DNA from: Phragmites australis
Lineage: Eukaryota; Streptophyta; Magnoliopsida; Poales; Poaceae
Direction of reading: 5' to 3'
Assembly: GCF_958298935.1 (NCBI RefSeq)
Contig: NC_084940.1
Span: 21,385,146-21,449,145 of the forward strand
Length of the DNA stretch: 64,000 nt
The position numbers were made by a program, and so were the translations under genes. The notes beneath the pieces are model-generated. The model searched no databases and had not been told where the DNA came from. It saw only the letters and a program-made list of their open reading frames with translations. Shown piece after piece: positions 46,246 through 56,622 of the stretch (positions within the stretch are counted from its first letter, which is position 1; every line of letters begins with the position of its first letter).

Positions 46246-49200
46246 TCCCATCCTCATCAAAGTATAAAGGAACACTAAGGAACGAGCTCACCTCATGATT
46301 TAGTTGACGTGCACGAGCTCGTGTCAATGGACCTAGTGTTGGAGGAATATTCAGTGTGTGTGTATCCGAAAGAGTGATGTCCTCATCATCCTCCCCCTCT
46401 TGAATTGGAGTCGTCCTCGACGCAATGTCATCTTCTTCTCCCAAGTAAGGCTTTAAATCTGAAATGTTAAATGTGGGACTAACCCCATAATCTGCAGGCA
46501 ACTCAAGCTTATATGCATTATCATTGATCTTTTCCACAATTGTAAAAGGACCATCAGCTCGAGGCAGCAATTTAGACTTTCTCAAATCAGGAAACCTATC
46601 TTTGCGCAAATGTAACCACACAAGATCACCAATTTCAAAAGTAATATGTTTCCGACCTCGGCTACCATAAGTTCTATACTTCTCATTCATCTTTTCAATA
46701 TTTTCCTTAGTCAACTCATGCATTTTCAGAATCAAATCAGCACGTGTCTTAGCATCAAAATTCAATTTCTCGGATGTTGGTAAAGGAAGTAAATCAATAG
46801 GGGCACGGGGGTTAAAACCATACACTACCTGAAACGGACTTACCTTGGTGGTGGAGTGAACTGATCTGTTGTAAGCGAACTCAATATGGGGTAGGCACTC
46901 TTCCCACATCCTCAATTTTTTCTTCAAAACAGCCCGCAACATGGTGGATAATGTGCGGTTTACAACCTCCGTTTGTCCGTCGGTTTGAGGGTGACATGTC
47001 GTCGAAAATAGCAGCTTTGTCCCAAGTTTATTCCAAAGTGTCCTCCAAAAGTGGCTCAAAAATTTTGCATCACGATCCGAAACAAGGGTGTTAGGCACTC
47101 CATGCAAGCGAATGATTTCCCTGAAAAACAAATCAGCTATGTTTGTAGCATCATCGCTCTTGTGACAAGGTATAAAATGTGCCATTTTTGAAAAATGATC
47201 CACAACGACAAATATACTATCCCTCCCCCTCTTGGTCCTAGGCAATCCTAAAACAAAATCCATAGAAATATCCTCCCAAGGCACACTAGGAACAGGAAGA
47301 GGCATATAAAGTCCATGTGGGTTCAAGCGAGACTTAGCTTTATTGCAAGTAGTGCAGCATGCCACGTAGCGCTCGACGTGGCGCCTCATCCTAGGCCAAA
47401 AGAAGTGAGTAGCCAGTACATCCTCGGTCTTCTTCACTCCAAAATGTCCCATCAAACCACCTCCATGCGCTTCCTGCAAGAACAATAGGCGAATAGAGCT
47501 AGCTGGGATGCATAGCTTGTTAGCATGGTATAGTAATCCATCATTCAGCACATATTTATTCCAAGTTCTTCCTTCTTTACAATGTTCGAAAGCATCTTTA
47601 AAGTCCAAATAAGTAGTATATAATCCTTTAATTGTTTCTAAACCAAAAATCTTATGATCAAGTTGGGACAACATGGTATAACGTCTAGATAACGCATCTG
47701 CAATGACATTGTCTTTACCTTTCTTGTGTTTAATGATATAAGGAAAAGCCTCTATAAATTCAACCCATTTAGCATGACGTTTGTTCAGTTTGGCTTGGCT
47801 TCTAATATGTTTCAAAGCTTCATGATCAGAATGAATAATAAACTCCTTGGGCCAAAGATAATGTTGTCATGTTTCTAAAACTCGCACTAAAGCATACAAC
47901 TCCTTATCATAAGTCAAATAATTAAGAGATGGCCCATTCAATTTCTCACTAAAATAAGCAACGGGTTTACCTCCTTGTAGTAGCACTCCTCCAATTCCAA
48001 TGCCGCTAGCATCACATTCTAACTCAAAAGTCTTACCAAAGTCCGGAAGTTGGAGTAGAGGTGCATGCGTAAGCTTATCTTTTAGCGTATTAAAAGCTTG
48101 TTCTTGTGCTGGCCCCCATTGGAACGGAACGCCCTTCTTTGTCAACTCATTGAGTGGGGCAGCAATGATATTGAAATATCTGACAAAATGCCGATAGAAC
48201 CCTGCAAGGCCATGAAAGCTTCTCACCTGTGTGCTAGTCCCAGGGGTCGGCCAGCTCTTGATGGCTTCAATTTTAGCTTCATCCACTTCAATTCCCTGTG
48301 GAGTAACAACATAGCCAAGAAAAGCAACTCTATTCGTGCAAAAGGTGCACTTGTCAAGGTTAGCAAACAAACGTGCCTCTCTCAAAGCAGTAAAAACAGC
48401 ACGTAGATGATCAATGTGTTCTTCATGTGACTTGCTATAGATCAAAATATCATCAAAGTACACCACCACAAATCTTCCTATGAAAGCACGTAAAACCTCA
48501 TTCATCAATCTCATGAAAGTGCTAGGTGCATTAGTTAAACCAAAAGGCATCACTAACCACTCATATAGACCGAACTTAGTTTTGAAAGCAGTTTTCCATT
48601 CATCTCCCAATTTCATTCTTATTTGGTGGTAACCACTACGCAAGTCAATCTTCGTGAAAATAATAGAACCACTCAACTCATCAAGCATGTCATCTAGCCT
48701 AGGAATAGGGTGACGATACCTTATTGTGATATTATTAATGGCTCTACAATCAACACACATGCGCCATGTGCCATCTTTCTTAGGAACCAAAAGAACAGGA
48801 ACAGCACAAGGACTAAGGCTCTCTCGTACGTACCCACGGTCCAAAAGGTCTTGGACTTGTCGCTGAATTTCCTTAGTCTCCTCCGGATTGGTCCTATATG
48901 CAGCGCGGTTTGGCAAAGTCACTCCCGGGATCAAATCTATTTGGTGCTCTATCCCTCTCAATGGTGGTAGCCCCGAGGGTATCTCAGCTGGAAAGACATC
49001 CTTATACTCCTGCAAAAGGTTAGTGACAGCAGCAGACAAAGAGCTAGGTATATCATCAATTGAAAATAAAACCTCTTTGCATACGAAAGCGTAGCACAAA
49101 GTATCATTATCTTGAATTTCAGCAAGGTCAGATTTAGTAGCAAGCATAACACCACCCTTTAACTTAATGCCTCCGGACCTAGGTGTGTTCTTCTCTTTCT

Positions 49201-49528
49201 TAGGTGGAAAAACAAATTGAGCTACTTGCTGATTTTCAGATTCCAAAACATGTTCTTTCTTTTCTTTTTCAGCTAAAGCTTTATCACATTGCACAATTTC
49301 AGCAGGTGTCAAAGGAAGCAAAGAGATTTTCTTTCCCTTGTACATGAGAGAGTATTTATTACTTCTACCATGGTGTGTAGCATCGGTATCAAATTCCCAA
49401 GGACGGCCTAACAAAAGTGAACATGCTTGCATAGGCACTACATCAAAATCAGCATAATCATGGTAGGAACCAATAGAAAAATGTACTCTCGCAGATTGTG
49501 TTACCTTAACCTTACCGCTGTTATTGAA
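46124..49528 (-). pseudogene. CRM-like pol (protease tail, RT, RNase H, integrase), one internal stop
   Basis: Replication enzymes of the element. The first long frame (49438-47867, 523 codons) has [12 protein letters not shown] of the protease region, RT with DLRSGYHQ (Asp 265) and YFDD (327-330), and RNase H starting CDASG (476-480). A stop at 47867-47869 interrupts RNase H. The frame then continues at 47815 (563 codons) with VIADALSRR, the integrase zinc site (His117, His124, Cys154, Cys157), catalytic Asp186, Asp247 and Glu283, the C-terminal module, and PLTRARARQLN at 497-507. The last 40 codons (46127-46245) lie inside the 3' LTR, and the PPT itself codes FDEDG. All catalytic residues are visible. 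Non-functional as it stands. Confidence 0.85.
46246..46258 (-). other. Polypurine tract of the CRM-like element
   Basis: The minus strand reads GATGAGGATGGGA directly before the LTR TG, embedded in the pol reading frame. Confidence 0.75.
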
Positions 49529-51040
49529 CTACTGAATGTAGTATGGATGAGGATGTGCACGTGTTGGCAAGGAAAGATTCTTCACAAGATCGGAGCTCAA
49601 GAGGTTGTTGCAACTCCCGCCATCAATTATAGTACGAACACGTCCATCTTTGACAATGAGGAATGTCTGGAATAGATTATGGCGTTGTAGCTGCTCCGCT
49701 TGCCCCATTTGAGAACTCAAAACTCGCTTCACAATGAAGGTGAGTGCTGCATAACTCTCCGTGGCAGCGGTACCACTAATCTCCTCCCCCTCACTATCCA
49801 TGTCATGATCGGCTGCAAGATTAGCTTCAAATGCATATTCTTCCTCGACATCACTATGACTAACATATCCACCATCTGCTGTTGCGGAGTATGCTCGCTG
49901 GCTTGGGCAATCCTTCATGACGTGGCCAATACCTTGGCAGCGACGGCACACAATGCCCGTTGTACGACCCGTGGTAGCTGCACCTGAAGAAGAGCGTGGC
50001 ATTGGATCCTGCGAAACAGTAGATTTACTCACCTCACGTGATGGTTGTGGTGCTCCTGCTGAACGCGCCCGAGTGTTGGAGGAGGGGGCAGCAGATCGTG
50101 TAGATGTAGAAGGGAATGTTGTTGCTTGTCCCGGTGGTACTCGTGAAGTATATGTACTCCCAAAATTGTTCCGCAATTTCTGCACCTGTTGTCGACCCTG
50201 CAGTTCTTTTTCTGCCAAGATAGCAAAATGGAACAACCTATTGGTAGTATTGTAATCTTTATAATCAACAAGGTCCTGAATTTCACGTCTCAACCCGGAG
50301 TAAAAACGAATCATGGTATCCTCATCATCCTCTTGTATACTACAACGAAGCATAGCAATTTGAAGCTCTTGATAGTAATCATGGACAGATTTAGAACCTT
50401 GATTTAAGCGCTACAATTTCTTTTTCAATTCACGTGTATAATCAGAAGGAATAAATCTATTGCGCATGGCACGCTTTAGTCTAGGCCATGATTCAGGTTC
50501 TAAGCCACTAGAAACTAGACCATTCCACCAAATAATAGCATAATTCGTGAACTCACAAGTGGCTAGTCTAACTCTATGTATTTCAGGAACCATATGAGAA
50601 CTATACTTTTGATCAACCGTCATTTCCCAATTCAAATAAGCATCAGCATCATATGCACCATCAAAAGGAGGCATTGAAAACTTAATCTTAGAATAAGGAT
50701 CATCGCGACCGTTGCGATTAACATTATTACCTCCATTACCTTGACGACGTTGTTGTTGGCCACGACGTAATTGTTCAGCATGAGGACGTTGCTCAGCACG
50801 CGCATCTTGCCCAACAAAAACCTCACCATCTTCTTGGTCACCATCATTAGTATCATCATCATGTGAATGGTCATCATCCTGTGGTGGCTGTCGCAACTCA
50901 AGGTCGTTGACTCGCGTGACAAGGTTAGCAATGCTTGTTCTAATGTCTGTCAATAGCCTAGTATGATCCTGTAAGGCTTTGTTGAGTTCTTCCTTGGACA
51001 CACAATCCTTAAAATCCAACGGAGTGCCATCACCTGACAT
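49529..51040 (-). pseudogene. CRM-like gag-protease, two stops
   Basis: The start is taken at ATG 51038-51040 (MSGDGTPLDFKDC); the frame is open further upstream to 51082 but that extension is hydrophobic and unlike Gag. A coiled-coil N-terminus (VSKEELNKAL...LVTRVNDLEL) precedes an acidic/basic linker and the capsid-like core (KIKFSMPPFDGAYDADAYLN, ATCEFTNYAIIWW). A stop at 50411-50413 interrupts, then QELQIAMLRCS..., an RNA-binding zinc knuckle CRRCQGIGHVMKDC, and the protease site IIDGGSCNNL near 49600. A second stop at 49529-49531 separates this from pol. Both stops are one base from sense codons, so decay is recent. Confidence 0.85.
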
Positions 51041-52270
51041 GGTTAGTAGAAAACAAAGGACAACAAATATTATCCCTATCAACTACTAGGTTGTGGAAGG
51101 TGGAATCATACACACTCAAGCGTCTTACCACGCTCTTACAAATGTTCTTACCAATGCAGCAAGGAGGTACAACCGGTGACGAGTCTGGAAGCGTGGGATG
51201 ATTGCAAGAGTTAACCTGTTCGGATCAAAGGAGGTGGAGCTTGGAAGGCACAATATGGTAGCAAGGATTAGCAATAATTGTAATCAGAAGAGCAAAGCTA
51301 AATAAGTGTCCAAAGTATGAATCACAGTTGCTGGTCTATCACGTGTCCCAAGTCCTAGCACAACAGCTGAAACAAAGCTAAAAAGGATGATAAGAGAAAG
51401 ACACAGCAAACAGCACAATTATCTGGGTGTTCTCTATGTGCTCCTCTTTTTTGTCTTTTAGCACTAGTAGGAATCACGAAATTTTTTTTTGTATTTTTTT
51501 GATATTTTTTTCTAAACTAGGAGCACACAAGCAACAACCATAGAAATTTTCAGCTCAAACGGATGCAAGATGTGGCCTACAGAAAATCAAGCACGTTCTC
51601 TGAAAAGCGTGTAGAAACTTCGCGACTCGAATACTCAATCTTCCGAGCCAAAATTGGGAAAAAAAATTTGGCAGAACCTGACAAGGTGGGGAGCAACGGA
51701 TGTAACTTTTTCTGTAGATGTCCGTGAAAAAAAAATTTGCCTGATTCCGAGTCCGTATGAGAAAGTTATGGCTGTTTTACTGAACCCCTGTCGAGTTAGG
51801 GTTTTTTTTTCAAGCAACTCTTGTAAAAATTGACCTCTTTAAGGTATTGCAAGCAATAGGATCGCGAGATGAACAAGGATGGCAGCGGTGGCAGGGCAAT
51901 TGATACAAGGCGGCTTGCGACCTATCTAGGGTTGGCGTGGCGGAAAGTAACACAAGGCGGCTCGCGGTGGCAAATCGAGTAATGTGGTGGCTCGACTTGT
52001 TGGTGGGGATGGTGGCGATGGGATAGCGGCGTGATCAAAACAGCACGGAGCGTTGACTAAAAACCAAGAATACGACTCTAAAACCAGCAACAAGACTCGA
52101 CCACGGACACAAACTCAACAACGCGCAACTGAAAACAAAAATTGCAAAGGCACAAAGGGTTCTAGGGCAGCGGAAATTGACGGAATTTTTTTGGCTTTTT
52201 CTGGACTCTAGGTAATGAAAAACAGACTAATCTAAAGGGGAAGATGAAATTACCTAACGGGCAACCTGAA
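51041..52270 (-). other. 5' leader of the CRM-like element
   Basis: 1.2 kb of non-coding sequence lies between primer-binding site and gag. The frame at 51635-51817 has no support. The gag/leader scrap at 24546-26490 is a distant relative. Confidence 0.65.
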
Positions 52271-52282
52271 GCTCTGATACCA
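52271..52282 (-). other. Primer-binding site, CRM-like element
   Basis: The minus strand reads TGGTATCAGAGC, two bases from the 5' LTR end. Confidence 0.9.
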
Positions 52283-52284
52283 GT

Positions 52285-52857
52285 TGATGAGTAATGTTGG
52301 CCTGATCTTCCGATAGGTAGCGATAAGTCGGTGAGTGGAGAACTCAACGTTGATGATCCAAAGGCTTCGACCCGAACAGATCGTCTCCCTTGCAATCACT
52401 ACACCACAACTCCGATGGTTATCAACAGTGTCGCGCGGTTGACCTCGCCAAGAAGGCTCAATCCCTGCAAGCGTACCAAGAACACAAGCAAGAACGTAGA
52501 AGATGCAATCTGAAATATTGCGAATTGAATTCAAGCACTCGAAGTCGGGGTTCCACAAACACTTGCGGCGGCCTAGTCGGTCCGGAACAAGAGCGAAAAT
52601 CTCACAACTCTGTGTAGATCAATATCTAAGCAAAACCCAACCCTAATTAGGGCGGCGGCTACTGTATATAAAAGACTAGGGTCGGCCAAGCACCCCTGGA
52701 CGCGTCCCTAATGGACTCCAACACGTTACACGGCCCAACGGCCCAAAAGATGGTAGCGCAGCACCCTGACAGATTCTGGACATCCACTTGTTTCGACGAT
52801 TCCTGTTGACTCAGAAAGAATTTGGACATGGGACTAGTACCGTTGGAAAGCTTATCG
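52285..52857 (-). repeat. 5' LTR of the CRM-like element, truncated
   Basis: It matches 45509-46061; the remaining 184 bp (the LTR start) are missing where it joins the Tat fragment after GCTTATC. It keeps the TATATAAAAG-containing segment near 52664. Confidence 0.85.
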
Positions 52858-55800
52858 ACATCGTCGCGTCTCTGCTAATCTTGCTCACCCTCAGAGTATG
52901 CATGCACCCGAGGGGAGCCTAGAGTGAGCTCGGAGGGGAGGACCGCCTCAGCGCCGTATACGAGGAAGAATGGAGTCTCTCCGGTAGTGCTGCTTGGCGT
53001 GGTCCGATTAGCCCATAGCACGGCGGGCAGCTCGTCCACCCATCCCTTCCCCTGCTTTGCGAGCACGTCATAAGTCCGGGTTTTGAGGCCCTTTAGTATC
53101 TCCGCGTTGGCGTGCTCGACTTGCCCGTTACTCCGAGGGTGAGCGACGGAGGCGAAGCAGAGCTTGATGCCAAGGTCTTCGCAGTAGTCCCCGAACAGGG
53201 CACTCGTGAACTGGGTGCCATTGTCGGTGATGATCCGGTTCGGGACGCCAAAGCGACTAGTGATGGTGCGGATAAACTGGAGCGCCGTGTTCTTGGTCAC
53301 CTTAATGACTGGGACCGCCTCCGGCCACTTAGTGAACTTGTCGATGGCGACGTAGAGGTACTCATAGCCCCCGATTGCTCGGGGGAATGGACCCAGAATG
53401 TCCAACCCCCAGACCGCGAAAGGCCGTGACAGGGGGATGGTGTGAAGAGCCTGAGCTGGCTGGTGAATCTGCTTTGCGTGGAACTGGCACGCCCTGCAGC
53501 GCCGAACCAGCTCAAAAGCATCCTGGAGAGCTGTAGGCCAGTAGAAACCTTGCCGGAAGGCCTTCCCGACCAGCGTGCGGAACGATGAATGGCCACCGCA
53601 CTCGCCCTCGTGGATCTCAGTGAGAAGCTCACCGCCTTCTACCCGGGAGATGCATTTCAGGAGGACGCCTCCTGCGCTACGCCGGTAGAGATCCCCATCT
53701 ATTATGGCGTAGCATTTGGACTGCCGAGCAACTCTTTCGGCAGACGCCTTATCCCCGGGAAGGGACTTTTCTTTCAAGTACCCTCGGATGTCATCCATCC
53801 ACGAGGCATCTTGAGAACATTCAGCAAGTGCAGCGCACTCGCCGGACGGCGGCACCCTGATGGGGCTTCCCACTGAGGGCGCCGCCGGGGTCCCCTGAAT
53901 TGGATTCGAGGTTTCCCCTTCATCCTGTTCGGCAGGCAGGACGGAAGGCCGTGTGAGTCTTTCTTCAAAGACTCCAGCAGGGACGCGCGCACGGGAGGAG
54001 GCCAGGCGGGAGAGCTTGTCGGCCAGAGCGTTGTCGCGGTGAGGGATGTACTGCAACTCAAGGCCATCGAAGCGCCTCTCCAGCTTCCTGACTGTTGCCA
54101 TGTACGCCGCCATTTGAGGATCTGTGCACTGGTACTCTTTGGACACCTGGTTGACCACCAGTTGGGAGTCTCCCTTGGCCAGAAGGCGACGAATCCCGAG
54201 CCCCACCACAGTTCGAAGGCCGGCGATGAGACCTTCATATTCCGCCATATTGTTGGATGCGCGGAACTGCAGCTGCACAATGTACCGGAGTTCTTCACCT
54301 ATTGGGGAGGTGAGAACCACTCCGGCCCCCGCGCCTTTCAGCGAGAGGGAACCGTCGAAGTGCATGACCCAGTACCCAGGCGTATCGTGCCCGGGATATG
54401 CAGAAATATCTTCGGGAACGACCTCGGGGACGGGTGTCCACTCTGCCACGAAGTCAGAGAGCGCCTGGCTTTTGATCGCTTGGAGATTGACAAAGTGCAG
54501 GTCGAATTCTGCCAGCTCCACCGCCCACTTGACAACACGCCCGGTGCCTTCTCGGTTCCGGAGAATGGGTCCCAAAGGATACGTGGTAACCACCGAGACC
54601 TTGTGCGCTTGAAAGTAGTGGCGCAGCTTCCGGGAAGCGATGAGCACGGCGTAGAGCAGCTTTTGAGCCTGGGGATACCTTGTTTTGGCCTCCCGGAGGA
54701 CTTCACTGATGAAGTACACCAGACGGCGGCTTCACCCGAGGGGCTGGTGCAGCCCCCAGGCTCGGCGACGTGGTCGGGGCTGGCCGGGTGCTCGGGCTCG
54801 ACTCCCTGGTCGGGAGGAGTAGAGTGCTCGGACTCGACCCCTTGCTCGGGGGGAGCCAAGTGCTCGGGCTCGACCCCTTGCTCGGGGGGAGCCGAGAGGA
54901 CGGGTGAGTGCTTGGGGGCCACCGGGAGCTGGGATCCAGCACCTGGCCCCGCGCACTCATCGCGCTCCACCACCAGCACGATGCTCATGACCTGAGGAGT
55001 GGCCGAGATGTAGAGCAGTAGGGGCTCACCTTCGGAGGGAACTACCAGCACGAGTGGTGAGGTGAGGTATTTCTTCAGATCGTGGAAGGCCTGCTTGGCC
55101 TCCGGCGTCCAGTCGAAATGATCGGTCTTCTTCAGAAGCTTGAAGAGGGGGAGCCCTCGCTCCCCGAGCTTGGAGATGAAGCGCCCGAGGGCTGCCATGC
55201 AGCCAGCGAGATGCTGAACCTCTTTGAGTCGAGCCAGGGGTCGCATCTGCTCGATGGCCCGGATCTTCTCTGGATTGGCCTCGATCCCTCGGCCGGAAAC
55301 CAAGAAACTGAGGAGCTTGCCCGCCGGCACCCCGAAGACACACTTCTCGGGGTTGAGCTTGAGGCGGGTGGTGCGGAGACTGTTGAAAGTCTCGGCAAGG
55401 TCTTCGAGCAGGGTGGCGCGGTCTCGGGACTTGACCACAAGATCGTCGATGTAGGCCTCGACGTTGCAACCAACCTGCGAATCAAGGGTAATGCGAATGG
55501 CGCGCTGGAAAGAAGACCCAGCATTGCGCAAACCAAAAGGCATTGAAATATAACAATAAGTCCCCACCGAGGTGGTAAAGGCAGTTTTTTCTTCATCCTC
55601 TACGGCCATGCGGATCTGGTGATACCCAGAGTTTGCAGCTAAAAAACATAAAAGATCACATCCCGCGGTTGCATCTACAATTTGATCTATGCGGGGCAAG
55701 GGAAAAGGATCTTTAGGGCAAGCCTTATTCAGATCAGTGTAATCCACACACATGCGGAGCTTGCCGTTGGCCTTCGGGACGATAACTGGATTTGCCAGCT

Positions 55801-56622
55801 AGTCAGGGTGGAGGACCTCTCGGATGAATCCGGCGTCAAGGAGCTTGCTGACCTGCTCCCGGATAAACTCCTGGCGCTCAGGAGCCTGCCATTGGACCTT
55901 CTGCTTCACCGGGCGGGCGTCCGGGCGCACCGCCAAGTGATGCTTGATCACCTCCCTAAGGATCCCGGGCATGTCGGACGGTTGCCATGCAAACACGTCT
56001 GCGTTAGCCTGGAGGAAGGTGACGAGCGCGCTTTCCTATTTGCCGCCCAGGTCACCGCCGATACGGACGACCTGGGTAGCATCTTCACCCACCACGACCT
56101 CCTTCGTGGGAACAGAGGCGTCGGCAGCGAGTCGGGGTTTGGATGAAGAGGGTCCCAGGCCCCCTGGCAGCCTTCGACCTCAGCTTGAGCTGAGACCAGA
56201 GCCATGTACGACTGCTCGGCGTAGGAAACGGCCCCGCCGGAGTCGGTAGTCACGGAGATGGGGCCTGCTAGGCCCGGCATCTTAACCGTGAGATACGCAT
56301 AGTGGGCGGCCATCATGAATCTGGCGAGCGCCGGGCGCCCTAGGATGGCGTTGTAGGTGAGGGGGAGTGCCCGGGCGTTACTCCGCAGAATGGAAGCGAC
56401 GGCTTTAGGCGCCGGGAGGGCACCTGCAACTTCTTGAAGGCCTCCTTGGATAGGAGGTTGAGGCCCGCACCCCCATCGATCAGCACCCTGCCGACCTTGA
56501 CATTGCAGACAGTGGGGGACACCACCAGGGGTAGTCGCCCCATGGCTGCAGTACTCGCGGGGTGATCGGCCATGCTGAACATGATCGGAGCATCCGACCA
56601 CCTCAGGGGCCTGGTGGCCTCC
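52858..56622 (-). pseudogene. Tat-lineage pol fragment 2, with dual RNase H
   Basis: The order on the minus strand is: protease (IDGGAGLNLL near 56460, then LPLTYNAILGRPALARFM in another frame), RT (55753-54900; YIDD at 55442-55453), an in-frame repeat insert (54746-54889), a frameshift near 54725, then a 614-codon frame (54719-52875). That frame holds the RNase H end, the second (archaeal-type) RNase H (Asp122, Glu160/162, Asp184, Asp234), the integrase zinc site (His370, His377, Cys408, Cys411) and the integrase core (Asp440, Asp499, Glu535). A stop at 55799-55801 precedes RT. The first RT catalytic Asp is replaced by Ala (FLAANSGYHQ where family-D keeps KIDLR), so this RT is dead. Both ends are cut: integrase tail at 52858, protease at 56622. 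GC-rich, unlike fragment 1. Confidence 0.85.
54746..54889 (-). repeat. 36-bp in-frame repeat (PPEQGVEPEHLA-like), four units
   Basis: Units encode PPEQGVEPEHLA, PPEQGVESEHST, PPDQGVEPEHPA and SPDHVAEPGGCT, between RT and RNase H. The DNA is made of GTGCTCGG and TTGCTCGGGGGG words like those of the solo LTR at 31520. Confidence 0.9.

Larger units (their letters stand above)
45509..52857 (-). mobile_element. CRM-like chromovirus (Ty3/gypsy), nearly complete
   Basis: LTRs are at 45509-46245 and 52285-52857 (the latter truncated), with a primer-binding site, gag-pol in one frame with three stops, and a polypurine tract. Shared LTR parts are about 95% identical by eye, so insertion is fairly recent. 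The C-terminal end of pol is encoded in the LTR and preceded by PLTRARARQLN, a layout known for CRM chromoviruses. The right LTR ends abruptly at 52857 against a Tat pol fragment, so the target duplication (left flank TTGCA, 45504-45508) cannot be confirmed. Confidence 0.8.

Noticed and set aside
54039..54995. 318-codon plus-strand ORF and several others at 53112-56249
   Set aside because: GC-rich antisense shadows of Tat pol fragment 2, whose RNase H and integrase motifs are on the minus strand.
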